The notes below the pieces were generated by a model that made no database searches, was not told where the DNA came from, and was given only the letters and a program-made list of their open reading frames with translations. From Io17-Chloro-G2 sp965226915 (lineage in GTDB: Bacteria; Chloroflexota; Dehalococcoidia; Lucifugimonadales; UBA3495), in NCBI GenBank assembly GCA_965226915.1, contig CBDDEJ010000011.1:62001-126000 (forward strand): DNA of 64,000 nt. The letters run 5' to 3'. This document shows, piece by piece, positions 1-7,751 of the stretch. Numbering within the stretch: position 1 is the first letter of the stretch; every line of letters starts with the position of its first letter. A program made the position numbers and the translations under genes.

Positions 1-2
1 TT

Positions 3-986
3 AACCTTGAGGACCTGGTTCAGGTCCTAAGTAACCTCCCCGTGGTCCAACACCCAGATTTGCTGGTGGGCAACCAGACGGGAGACGACGCCGCCGTTTA
101 CAAGATAAACGACACCACGGCGCTGATTTTCACTGTGGACTTTTTTCCGCCCATTGCCGACGACCCATACCAATTTGGGGCCATCGCCGCCGCCAACGCT
201 CTTAGCGACGTGTACGCTATGGGCGGCAAGCCTCTGATGGCTTTAAACGTGGTGGGATTCCCCGCCGACCTGGCCAACGCTATGCTGGCCGATGTCCTTA
301 AAGGCGGCTACGCCAAGGCGGCGGAAGCAGGCTGTTTGGTCGTGGGTGGCCACACAATCGATGACCCCGAGCCCAAATACGGCATGGCGGTCATCGGCAT
401 CGTGGAGCCGGGGAAACAGGTGACCAACGCCGGCGCCAAAGCCGGGGACGTGCTGGTCCTGACCAAGCCGTTGGGCACGGGCATTATCACCACCGCGGGC
501 AAACAGGGCAAAGTCTCCAATGAAGTCATGCAAGGCGCTCTGGAAAGCATGGCCACCCTAAACAAGGCTGCGGCGGAGGCTATGATGGACGTGGGCGTCA
601 ACGCCTGCACCGATGTCACCGGCTACGGCCTGATGGGGCACCTAAGGGGAGTGGTCCGGGGCAGCAAAGTGGGCGCGACCATCCATGCCTCAGCCGTCCC
701 GGTGCTGCCCGGCGCCTGGGAGTTGCTCGACCAGGACATCGCCCCAGGTGGGACCCACCGGAATCTCGACAGCGTTAGCGCGTCGGTCAAGTGGCATCCC
801 GAACTGACCCAACGTCAAAAGGTAATGTTGTGCGATGCTCAGACTTCGGGCGGGTTGCTAATATCCGTAACCAAGGCCAAATTGCCGGAGCTCTTGTCAA
901 AGCTGGAAGCGGCAGGCACGGCCGTTGCGGCAGTGGTTGGCGAAATCACCCAAGGTCCATCGGGAGAGATATCTGTTGAACCGTAA
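3..986 (+). CDS. selD: Selenide, water dikinase (selenophosphate synthetase), 5' end outside the window
   Basis: Makes selenophosphate from selenide and ATP, the selenium donor for selenocysteine and selenouridine synthesis in the cytosol. The frame is open from base 3, and the first residues (NLEDLVQVL) already match the family, so the gene begins before the window; the catalytic Cys/Sec of the glycine-rich N-terminus is not visible. Seen here: GDDAAVY, the metal/ATP-binding TVDFFPP segment, NALSDVYAMGG, VVGGHTIDD, TDVTGYGLMGH and the C-terminal DAQTSGGLL, all in SelD order. The GTG at 42 would be an artificial start. The reading frame ends in TAA at 984-986, and an IS1380 element begins one base later, so the C-terminus appears intact but native downstream sequence is displaced. 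Presence of selD implies selenium use by the cell; selA, selB and selC are not in the window. Confidence 0.95.
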   Translation, partial: NLEDLVQVLSNLPVVQHPDLLVGNQTGDDAAVYKINDTTALIFTVDFFPPIADDPYQFGAIAAANALSDVYAMGGKPLMALNVVGFPADLANAMLADVLKGGYAKAAEAGCLVVGGHTIDDPEPKYGMAVIGIVEPGKQVTNAGAKAGDVLVLTKPLGTGIITTAGKQGKVSNEVMQGALESMATLNKAAAEAMMDVGVNACTDVTGYGLMGHLRGVVRGSKVGATIHASAVPVLPGAWELLDQDIAPGGTHRNLDSVSASVKWHPELTQRQKVMLCDAQTSGGLLISVTKAKLPELLSKLEAAGTAVAAVVGEITQGPSGEISVEP

Positions 987-987
987 G

Positions 988-2707
988 CCCGAATCCACCG
1001 ATAGAGGGCGTGTCGCGACAGGGCGGATAGGGAAGGAAGTGCTCCTCTGAATCTGGGATAATGGTTTTATAACAGAAAACCGACCAGAAACAAGGAGCAC
1101 CCAATAGATGCGACCACGCAACCACCTCGACCGCATCCACATCTCCTTCGACGACCACCGCCTGGTCAACAATGCCGGCCTGCTCCTTCCCGCCACCTTG
1201 GCCTTGCACCTCGGCCTTTCCCAACTGGTTGACCGGCGCCTGGACCTGGGCCGGGCCCCAGGCCGAGCCAACACCGGTGACAAGATGATGACGCTGGTGG
1301 CATCTGCGTTGGCGGGCGGCGACTGCATCGACGACGCCGATGCGCTGCGCGCCGGCGGGACAGCCTGCACCCTGGGCAGTGTGCTCAAGGCGCCCTCCAC
1401 CCTGGGCGCCTTCCTGCGCAGCTTTCGCTGGGGCCACGTCCGCCAACTGGACCGGGTGAGCCGCGAGTTGCTGGCCCGGGCCTGGCAGGCCGGAGCCGGA
1501 CCCGGCGACGCACCATTTACCATCGACCTTGATTCGACGATCTGCGAGACCTACGGACTGGCCAAGGAGGGCGCCCGCCACCACGGCTACACCGGCGCCC
1601 GGGGCTATCACCCGCTGTTGGCCGTCGCCGCCGGCGCCGGCGACGTGCTGATGTCCCGGCTGCGCGAGGGCCGCGCCAACACCGCCCGCGGGGCCGCCCA
1701 CTTCCTGCGGGAGACGGTGGGGCGGGTGCGCTACGCTGGCGCCAGCGGGCAGATCACCCTGCGGGCCGACAGCGGCTTCTATACCCACGCCGTGGTCGCC
1801 GTCTGCCGCAAGCTGGACGTGCGCTTCTCCATCACCATCCGCCAGCACAAAAGCCTGCGCAATCTCATCGAGGCCATACCCGAAGCTGCCTGGACGCCGA
1901 TTCCCTACTGGATGGACGGCGCCGCCGCTGTGGCCGAGACGACTTATACCCCCTTCCAGAGTGAGCCGGACGCCGCGCCGGTGCGGCTCATCGTCCGGCG
2001 GGTGCAGCCGACCCCCGGTTCCCAACTGGCCCTCTTCGCCACCTACAGTTATCACGGCTTCATCACCGACCGGGACGGAGAGACCCTGGAACTGGAGGCC
2101 GACCACCGCCGCCACGCCGAGATCGAGAATGCGATACGCGACCTCAAGTACGGCGTCGGGTTGAACCACATGCCGTCCGGCCGCTTCGCCGCCAACGGCG
2201 CCTGGCTGGCCGTCCAGGTGATGTCCCACAACCTGGCCCGCTGGACCGCGCGCATCGGCCTGGGCGAGCAGATCGTGACCACCAAGACCCTCAGGCGACG
2301 GTTCTTCTCCCTGGCCGGACGGCTCACCCGCTCGGCGCGCCGCCTCACCCTGCATCTGCCCCAGCGCTGGCCTTGGGAAACCCAGTTCAGTCGCGCCCTG
2401 GCCCGGCTGCGCGCCCTGCCACTCCCAGCCTGACGACCCGTCTGCAACTGACCCGCCATCCGGCCAACTGAACGTCCCGGCAAACTCGCGCCAGTCCCGG
2501 TCCGCGAGCGCCTCTTCCCGTGTCCTATCCCGCCATCTCGCTCAGCACAGCCACTGCAGACCGCCATCGGCGCCCCCAAAAGCGCCTGCGACCGCCCGCC
2601 AACCTCCCGTCTACCCGAATTCGAGCCCGGATCATCGCGCCTGCAACTCCCTCCCCCCTCTTCCGCTGTCATCACCCCCTCCATCCGGGTCCATCGGTGG
2701 ATTCGGA
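988..2707 (+). mobile_element. IS1380-family element, type A, copy 1 (complete)
   Basis: A 1720-bp element with imperfect terminal inverted repeats: both ends read CCGAATCCACCGAT inward and then diverge. The flanks are GTAAG (983-987) and CTAAG (2708-2712), a near-perfect target duplication. It carries one transposase gene with an AAGGAG ribosome-binding site just upstream, and a roughly 270-bp GC-rich tail after the gene with no coding signal. Nearly identical copies lie at 39705-43180 (interrupted) and 58420-60139, and a 178-bp left-end remnant lies at 22873-23050. Confidence 0.93.
1108..2433 (+). CDS. IS1380-family transposase (type A, copy 1)
   Basis: A 441-residue DDE transposase of the group usually labelled IS1380 in actinobacterial and Chloroflexi genomes. 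Landmarks: GDCIDDADALRAGG near residue 72, the first catalytic Asp in IDLDSTICETYGLAKEG near residue 140, LRADSGFY near residue 215 carrying the second Asp, and the late acidic stretch ELEADHRRHAEIENAIRDLKYG near residue 330 with the presumed catalytic Glu, followed by MSHNLARW. Length is full for the family and there is no internal stop, so this copy is potentially active. ATG start chosen because AAGGAG lies 10-15 bases upstream. The long open frames on the opposite strand are GC-driven shadows. Confidence 0.92.
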   Translation: MRPRNHLDRIHISFDDHRLVNNAGLLLPATLALHLGLSQLVDRRLDLGRAPGRANTGDKMMTLVASALAGGDCIDDADALRAGGTACTLGSVLKAPSTLGAFLRSFRWGHVRQLDRVSRELLARAWQAGAGPGDAPFTIDLDSTICETYGLAKEGARHHGYTGARGYHPLLAVAAGAGDVLMSRLREGRANTARGAAHFLRETVGRVRYAGASGQITLRADSGFYTHAVVAVCRKLDVRFSITIRQHKSLRNLIEAIPEAAWTPIPYWMDGAAAVAETTYTPFQSEPDAAPVRLIVRRVQPTPGSQLALFATYSYHGFITDRDGETLELEADHRRHAEIENAIRDLKYGVGLNHMPSGRFAANGAWLAVQVMSHNLARWTARIGLGEQIVTTKTLRRRFFSLAGRLTRSARRLTLHLPQRWPWETQFSRALARLRALPLPA

Positions 2708-2772
2708 CTAAGGGGTCCAATCATCCCAAGGCTGCTCATTAACCTATAGATTAGATTAGGTTTCACTAAACA

Positions 2773-2799
2773 AAGCCTCGCCTGCATTCGGCGAGGCTT
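2773..2799. terminator. Hairpin, possible terminator fragment
   Basis: A perfect 10-bp stem (2773-2782 with 2790-2799) and a 7-base loop. On the minus strand it is followed by a T-rich stretch (TGTTT). It lies between the type A IS1380 element and the sulfite-oxidase-like pseudogene, and may be the displaced terminator that once followed selD. No clear T-tract follows on the plus strand. Confidence 0.4.
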
Positions 2800-2815
2800 G
2801 CGATAGAGGAGCCAA

Positions 2816-3433
2816 TTGAAAAGGCCAGACCAGATAAAAGACGCTCCCGACCTTGGCCCAGAAAGCAGGGTGCCGCCCGGACAGTTTTTGACCACCAAAT
2901 TCCCCGTGTTGACCTACGGTTCAGCTCCCAAGGTGGACCTTGCCACCTGGAAATTCCGGGTCTTCGGTCTTGTGGATCAAGAGATCGAATTGGATTGGAT
3001 TGGGATGGGTTCGCGAACCTCGGCTGGACCACCATCACCGCCGATTTCCACTGCGTCACCCAATGGAGCGCCCTGGACAACACTTGGGAAGGCATCCCAT
3101 TAAGCAGGTTAGTGGGGATGGCGCAGGCCAAACCGGAAGCCAATTTCATCATGGCCCATTGCTTCGGCGGATACACCACCAACCTGCCCTTGGACTTGGC
3201 TCTGGAAGAGGGGTTTTTGGCCCACAAGCAGGACGGGGAGGAACTGGGAGAAGGCCACGGCTGGCCGTTGCGGCTGATCGTTCCCAGCCGTTACGGTTGG
3301 AAGAGCGGCAAAATGGCTGAACGGGATTGAATTGATGGCCGAAGATAAGCCGGGGTTTTGGGAAGTACGAGGCCACCACAACAACGCCGACCCCTGGAAG
3401 GAAGAACGCTTCTGGCCCGAATTGACCAAGTGA
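2816..3433 (+). pseudogene. Sulfite-oxidase-like molybdopterin oxidoreductase, two frameshifts
   Basis: The three reading frames together spell a small molybdopterin-dependent oxidoreductase of the sulfite oxidase/YuiH-like family (about 205 residues). The first part starts at TTG 2816 behind GAGGAG and reads PPGQFLTTKFPVLTYG and WKFRVFGLVD. The frame then changes near 2985-3000, where a TTGGA/ATTGG unit is repeated, and the protein resumes with ADFHCVTQWSALDNTWEG, MAHCFGGYTTNLPL and LIVPSRYGWKSGK. A second shift in a run of four A (about 3309-3312) restores WLNGIELMAEDKPGFWEVRGHHN up to TGA at 3431. The DFHCVT cysteine is the family's molybdenum ligand position. Two indels make a functional product unlikely; assembly error in the short repeats is the alternative. 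Confidence 0.8.
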
Positions 3434-3477
3434 ACGGTCCGGACTAGATCTAAAATCCCGATCCGCGCTGACAAAGC

Positions 3478-3506
3478 AACAGGCCCCTGTTGAACAGGGG
3501 CCTGTT
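3478..3506. terminator. Strong hairpin between convergent genes
   Basis: A 13-bp perfect stem (3478-3490 with 3494-3506) around a TGA triloop. It sits between the 3' end of the rightward sulfite-oxidase pseudogene and the 3' end of the leftward zinc-ribbon gene, so it could serve both strands. There is no long T-tract on either side. Confidence 0.6.
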
Positions 3507-3518
3507 GGGCAATGGAGA

Positions 3519-3698
3519 CTACGCGGCGACGGCCGGCCGGGAGGAAGCCGGCTTAACGCGTGTCTTTGTCTCAATGACCGCGGGCGCTTGCTCATCTTTG
3601 ATGTAGCCGCATTGAAGACAGTTCAAGTATTTTCCGAACATGTCTTCGTTCAGATAAAGATCTCCACTGCATCGGGGACAGACCTTGAATTTAATCAT
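3519..3698 (-). CDS. Small zinc-ribbon protein
   Basis: Encodes about 59 residues from ATG at 3698; an in-frame GTG at 3710 would add four. The N-terminus has two CxxC knuckles, CPRCSGDLY and CLQCGY, 20 residues apart, which is a classic zinc ribbon; the tail (residues 37-59) is low-complexity and basic. AGGGTGGTG lies upstream of the ATG as a possible ribosome-binding site. It is divergent from hspR, with the heat-shock promoter region between them. Function unknown; such small ribbons are often nucleic-acid or protein-binding accessories. Confidence 0.7.
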   Translation of the reverse strand: MIKFKVCPRCSGDLYLNEDMFGKYLNCLQCGYIKDEQAPAVIETKTRVKPASSRPAVAA

Positions 3699-3760
3699 GA
3701 CGTTCACCACCCTATATGGGTCAAAACCTCCTAAAGTTTTATCTGCACCGCATTATAGAT

Positions 3761-3790
3761 CTTGACACGCTCCGTATCAAGTCTTATCAT
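3761..3790 (+). promoter_or_regulatory. Promoter with overlapping HAIR-like (HspR) operator for hspR-grpE-dnaK
   Basis: TTGACA (3762-3767), a 17-base spacer and TATCAT (3785-3790) form a near-consensus vegetative promoter. Overlapping the -35 is CTTGA-N11-TCAAG (3761-3781), which fits the HAIR operator pattern CTTGAGT-N7-ACTCAAG in its outer five bases on both sides. HspR is encoded by the first downstream gene, so autoregulation by occlusion of the -35 is the natural reading. The site is seen in the sequence; binding is inferred. Confidence 0.75.
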
Positions 3791-3977
3791 ATGCATTGTC
3801 ACAAACATGGGGCGGAGAGCCGGATTTGAGCCTTTAAGTATTTCCTGGACTTTGTGACTGGTGTTGATTAATATACGGAGTTGAGCATCCAATAGGATTC
3901 ACTCCGCGATCTAGCTGGACCGTCTACTCGGCGTTTGAACCGGAATTTGAACCATAGGGCTTGGCGAGAACTGCAAT

Positions 3978-4493
3978 ATGTACTACAGGCCAAAACGTCA
4001 GGTGGAAACCCAGGAACGGATTGAGACAAAAACGCCGCCCGAGCGGCCCCGAAACGCCGCAATAATTAGAACCCCGCAGGAAGCCGAGCCTCAAGCGCCG
4101 CCGCCGAACGCCTCTCCACAAGACCCGCCTTTAGTCATGGAAGGTGTATATATCATCAGCGTGGCCGCTCGCATTCTCGATACACACCCCCAGACACTGC
4201 GCAAATACGAGCGCTTGGGGCTGATAAATCCCGGCCGCACCATCGGCATGCTGAGGCTCTATTCCCGGGATGACATCCGCAAGGTGCGTCTGATACAACA
4301 TTTAGTGAACAATCTGGGGATGAACCTGGCAGGCGTCGAGCATACCCTTGGAATGGTGGACAGCCTGCTGCGGATGAAGCGGCGCCTGACCGCCCGCGCC
4401 CAGAGTCAATCCGGCGCCGGCTACATGCAAGAAGCGGTTGAACAGGAATTGTCCAGGGTCTTTCAGGAAATGAACCTTCCCGTGGATGATTGA
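3978..4493 (+). CDS. hspR: HspR, MerR-family heat-shock repressor
   Basis: Transcriptional repressor of chaperone genes that senses DnaK availability in other bacteria. The MerR-type winged helix is at about residues 54-125: YIISVAARILDTHPQTLRKYERLGL, then RLYSRDDIRKVRLIQHL and NLGMNLAGVEHTL, followed by a short helical C-terminus. Residues 1-52 are a Pro/Ala-rich extension not typical of HspR (usual length about 120-150); the internal ATG at 4134 (MEGVYIISV) is therefore an alternative start that would give a standard-length protein. First gene of hspR-grpE-dnaK, 78 bp before grpE, and preceded by a HAIR-like operator at 3761-3781, consistent with autoregulation. Confidence 0.9.
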   Translation: MYYRPKRQVETQERIETKTPPERPRNAAIIRTPQEAEPQAPPPNASPQDPPLVMEGVYIISVAARILDTHPQTLRKYERLGLINPGRTIGMLRLYSRDDIRKVRLIQHLVNNLGMNLAGVEHTLGMVDSLLRMKRRLTARAQSQSGAGYMQEAVEQELSRVFQEMNLPVDD

Positions 4494-4571
4494 CCAATCT
4501 CAACCACCGGCGACACTGACAACCCTAAACTACAGCACCAAAGCGGCAACGCAATACCCAGGAAGTAATAA

Positions 4572-5198
4572 ATGGCCGAAGAACCGCAAAATGCAGAACA
4601 TGAGAACGGCGTGGCATCAGAGGCGACTTCGGAGGTGGCCGCCGTTGATATCGACTCCAGCGCCTTCGCGGAATTGCCGTGGGAAGACCAGGTGGAAACT
4701 CTAAGGGAGATCCTGAATGACTCCCGCGGCCAAACCGCCCATAATTTGGACCTGGCCCAGAGGGCGCAGGCCGAAATGGCAAATCAGAAACGCCGTTCCG
4801 ACGAAGAGAGAATCACCCAAGGAAAGTTTTCCAACAGTAGATTAATTGCCAAACTGCTGCCGGTGGTGGAAGAATTGGCCTTGGCAGTGGACCATGCCGA
4901 TGGCCAAGATTCCGGGACCCCCGCCTCGAACAACGCGTCGGCAGACTCCCAATCACCCGAATCTTCGTGGTTGCAAGGGGTGAGACTGATTCAGCGAAAA
5001 CTCTCGACATTGCTGGAGTCAGAAGGAGTCACGGAAATCGATTCTGTCGGAGCAGTGTTCAATCCTTTGGAGCACGAAGCTTTGGGAACTGCCGAATCAA
5101 ACGAATACCCTCCCGGCCACATCGTCAAAACGGTGCGGCAAGGATACCGGCTGCACGACAGGGTGATACAGCCTGCCCAGGTCATCGTGGCCCGGTAG
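4572..5198 (+). CDS. grpE: GrpE nucleotide exchange factor
   Basis: Releases ADP from DnaK and resets the chaperone cycle. The 208-residue product has an acidic, poorly conserved N-terminus, a long helix (residues 40-90, including LAQRAQAEMANQKRRSDEE, the GrpE coiled-coil signature), a Ser/Asn-rich insertion at residues 112-128, and the beta-wing with FNPLEHEALGT and GHIVKTVRQGYRLHDRVIQPAQVIVA at the C-terminus. ATG start with AGGAAG 8-13 bases upstream. It lies between hspR and dnaK with 65 bp to dnaK, as expected for a heat-shock operon. Confidence 0.93.
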   Translation: MAEEPQNAEHENGVASEATSEVAAVDIDSSAFAELPWEDQVETLREILNDSRGQTAHNLDLAQRAQAEMANQKRRSDEERITQGKFSNSRLIAKLLPVVEELALAVDHADGQDSGTPASNNASADSQSPESSWLQGVRLIQRKLSTLLESEGVTEIDSVGAVFNPLEHEALGTAESNEYPPGHIVKTVRQGYRLHDRVIQPAQVIVAR

Positions 5199-5263
5199 CC
5201 GTAGCAGGTGGCATCAAAATGGGGGGCCGCGTAATATTAGGAGCGAGGTAAAGGAGACAGACA

Positions 5264-7168
5264 ATGGCTAAAGTCCTGGGCATCGATCTAGGTACCACAA
5301 ACTCGGTGGCGGCGGTCATCGAAGCCGGCGAGCCCGAAATAGTGGAAAACGCAGAAGGCGGCCGCACCACCCCTTCGGTGGTCGCGGTCAACACCAAGAC
5401 CGGCGAGAGGTACGTGGGCCAGGTGGCCAAACGCCAGGCCGTAACAAACCCGGAGAACACGCTTTTTTCGGTAAAACGGTTGATGGGCCGCAAATATGAC
5501 GAGCCAGAGATTCAGCAGGCCCAAAAGCGCCTGCCCTATAAGATCGTCAAATCCAGCAACGGGGAAGCCTACGTTGAGCTGTCCGGGGAAGCAAAGGCGC
5601 CGCCAGAGATCTCCTCCTTCGTTCTCCAGAAGATCAAACAGGACGCCGAGGCCAAGTTGGGAGAGAAGATCACCCAGGCGGTTATCACCGTGCCCGCATA
5701 CTTTAACGACTCGCAACGCCAGGCCACCAAGGACGCCGGAACAATCGCGGGATTGGAAGTCCTGCGAATCATCAATGAGCCCACCGCTTCAGCCTTGGCG
5801 TACGGCTTGGACAAAAAGCAGACCGATGCTTCGATTGCCGTGTTCGACCTAGGTGGCGGAACCTTTGATATCACCATCCTCCAGATGGGGGAAGGCGTGT
5901 TCGAAGTAAAGTCGACCAACGGCGATACTTTCCTGGGCGGCGACGATTTCGACCAGTCGATCTTGGATTGGCTCAACCAAGAATTCCTCCAAGAAACTGG
6001 AATCGACCTGAGCAAAGACCGTATGGCTTTGCAGCGGCTCCGCGATGCCGCTGAGCGGGCCAAGGTGGAGCTTTCCAGCGTGGTGGAGACCGAGATCAAC
6101 TTGCCATTCATCACCGCTGACGCCAGCGGACCCCAACACTTGGTTAAATCTTTGAGCCGAGCCCGGCTAGAGCAGTTGGTGTCCAGCCTGATCGACCGGA
6201 CCGAAGGTCCCTGCCGCAAGGCTTTGGAAGACGCCGGCATCGACGCCGGCGGTATCGACGAGGTAGTCTTGGTGGGCGGCATGACGCGCATGCCCGCCGT
6301 ACAGGAAAAGGTTCAGGGCATCTTCGGCAAAGAGCCGGCGCGCAACGTCAATCCCGACGAAGCCGTGGCATTGGGCGCCGCCATCCAGGCAGGCATCCTG
6401 GGCGGCGACGTTAACGACATCGTCTTGCTAGACGTGATACCCCTTACTTTGGGACTGGAGACTCTGGGCAGCGTGATGACCACGCTCATTGAGCGCAACA
6501 CTACGATCCCCACCCGCAAAAACGAGACGTTCACCACGGCGGCCAACGGCCAGACCAGCGTGGACATCCACGTGTTGCAGGGCGAACGGTCCATGGCCTC
6601 CGACAACAAGTCCATAGGCCGTTTCATGCTGGACGGCGTCCTGCCCGCGCCTAGAGGCGTGCCTCAGATCGATGTCTCCTTTGACATCGACGCCAATGGC
6701 ATCCTCAGCGTCTCGGCCGCGGATAAGGGCACCGGAAAAGAGCAGAAGATAGTCATCCAGTCCGGCTCGGGGCTGTCCGACGAAGACATCAAACGCATGG
6801 TCGACGACGCCAAAACCCACGAAGCCGAGGACCAGGAGAAACGAGCCGGAATTGAAACCCGCAACCAGGCCGATTCTCTCGTCTACACTACCGAGAAACT
6901 CCTGGAGGACAACGCGGATAAAGTGCCCGCGGAATTGAAAGAAGAAGTAGAAGGCAAGATCGCCGTCCTAAAGACGGCCGTGGCCGCAGAGAACCCGGCA
7001 GAGATGCAAACGGCCATGAACGACCTGAATGAGTCTATGCAACGCTTGGGAGAGGCTGTTTACTCCCAATCAACGCCTCCGGAGGAAGCCGCGCCGGACG
7101 AAGAACCGCCGGTTGATGAAGGCGATTCGGATGGCGGCACAGTGGAAGGTGAGTTCCGAGAGGTGTAA
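5264..7168 (+). CDS. dnaK: Chaperone DnaK (Hsp70)
   Basis: ATP-driven Hsp70 chaperone, 634 residues, normal length. The ATPase domain begins GIDLGTTNS and includes AVITVPAYFNDSQRQATKDAG, IINEPTASALAYG, VFDLGGGTFDITIL and VVLVGGMTRMP; the linker is DVIPLTLGLETLG; the substrate domain contains ETFTTAANGQTSVDIHVLQGER and FDIDANGILSVSAADKGTGKEQ. The C-terminal 30 residues are Glu/Asp/Pro-rich and end GEFREV. AAAGGAG precedes the ATG. It is third in hspR-grpE-dnaK; dnaJ is not adjacent but lies at 62958 with its own promoter. Confidence 0.98.
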   Translation: MAKVLGIDLGTTNSVAAVIEAGEPEIVENAEGGRTTPSVVAVNTKTGERYVGQVAKRQAVTNPENTLFSVKRLMGRKYDEPEIQQAQKRLPYKIVKSSNGEAYVELSGEAKAPPEISSFVLQKIKQDAEAKLGEKITQAVITVPAYFNDSQRQATKDAGTIAGLEVLRIINEPTASALAYGLDKKQTDASIAVFDLGGGTFDITILQMGEGVFEVKSTNGDTFLGGDDFDQSILDWLNQEFLQETGIDLSKDRMALQRLRDAAERAKVELSSVVETEINLPFITADASGPQHLVKSLSRARLEQLVSSLIDRTEGPCRKALEDAGIDAGGIDEVVLVGGMTRMPAVQEKVQGIFGKEPARNVNPDEAVALGAAIQAGILGGDVNDIVLLDVIPLTLGLETLGSVMTTLIERNTTIPTRKNETFTTAANGQTSVDIHVLQGERSMASDNKSIGRFMLDGVLPAPRGVPQIDVSFDIDANGILSVSAADKGTGKEQKIVIQSGSGLSDEDIKRMVDDAKTHEAEDQEKRAGIETRNQADSLVYTTEKLLEDNADKVPAELKEEVEGKIAVLKTAVAAENPAEMQTAMNDLNESMQRLGEAVYSQSTPPEEAAPDEEPPVDEGDSDGGTVEGEFREV

Positions 7169-7206
7169 AAGCGGGGGTTTTCCCATATCAGACCGTTGGC
7201 AACGTC

Positions 7207-7215
7207 TGTTATAAT
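7207..7215 (+). promoter_or_regulatory. Extended -10 promoter candidate
   Basis: TG-T-TATAAT lies 65 bases before the gene at 7281. No convincing -35 is visible, but the extended TG motif can compensate. Immediately upstream is an imperfect inverted repeat, CAGACCGTTGGCAACGTCTG, which might be an operator. Confidence 0.4.
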
Positions 7216-7280
7216 GGCGTTGCTGTAATCCTCGCAAAGGCCAAACCTCGCAAATCTAGGTTAAAACTATCGGAGAGGAA

Positions 7281-7601
7281 ATGACCTCAAAAGAGAGCGC
7301 AGACCAAGACGTGGCAGCGAACAGCGCCACTGAAGATACTCCGGTCCAAGAGCAAGCTGCTAGCGACACATGGATGATTGACGGCGTGGAGACAACTCTA
7401 ACTCCACTGCAATACCATCACATCAGCCTGTTGCAACGTCTCATAGCGTTGAAGAACGAATATCAGACCGACCCATCCTACGAAAAATGGAAGATGGACG
7501 CGATCAACAAGTCGATCTATTCTTCCCTTCGCGACAGCATCGAAGCCAACATAGGCGACTTGGCGAAAGATCTGCTGCACCGGGAACACCAAGTCAACTA
7601 A
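7281..7601 (+). CDS. Hypothetical protein, 106 residues
   Basis: Not recognised. Residues 1-28 are acidic and Ser/Ala-rich; residues 31-106 look helical and include TPLQYHHISLLQRLIALKNEYQ and SLRDSIEANIGDLAKDLL, with no membrane segment or cysteine. The ATG follows GGAGAGG. It sits 112 bp after dnaK, has its own candidate -10 and is followed by two hairpins, so it is probably a separate small transcript. A heat-shock link is possible from position alone. Confidence 0.65.
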   Translation: MTSKESADQDVAANSATEDTPVQEQAASDTWMIDGVETTLTPLQYHHISLLQRLIALKNEYQTDPSYEKWKMDAINKSIYSSLRDSIEANIGDLAKDLLHREHQVN

Positions 7602-7631
7602 CGGCCCTATTTACAAGCGGTTGGTTTATCC

Positions 7632-7665
7632 GGCGTACCGGAGTCTGGACGTACTCCGGTACGCC
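7632..7665. repeat. Long inverted repeat after 7281-7601
   Basis: A 13-bp perfect stem (7632-7644 with 7653-7665) and an 8-base loop, 30 bp after a stop codon. No T-run follows, so it may be an mRNA-stabilising hairpin or a remnant of a small mobile repeat rather than a terminator. Confidence 0.5.
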
Positions 7666-7689
7666 CCGGTAGAATGGATGTAAACCAAA

Positions 7690-7724
7690 GAATCCCCTCA
7701 AATGGACTACATTTGAGGGGATTC
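7690..7724. terminator. Bidirectional terminator
   Basis: A 14-bp perfect stem (7690-7703 with 7711-7724) and a 7-base loop. A- and T-rich bases flank both sides. It separates the rightward gene ending at 7601 from the leftward deacetylase ending at 7752, so it probably serves both. Confidence 0.75.
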
Positions 7725-7751
7725 ATTATTACGTTTGCGGGCCTTTCGCGT

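Noticed and set aside
946..2355. A 469-residue open frame antisense to the type A IS1380 transposase (and 440-500-residue versions at the other copies)
   Set aside because: Gly/Gln/Val-rich, with no family features, and explained by the high GC content and codon use of the sense transposase.
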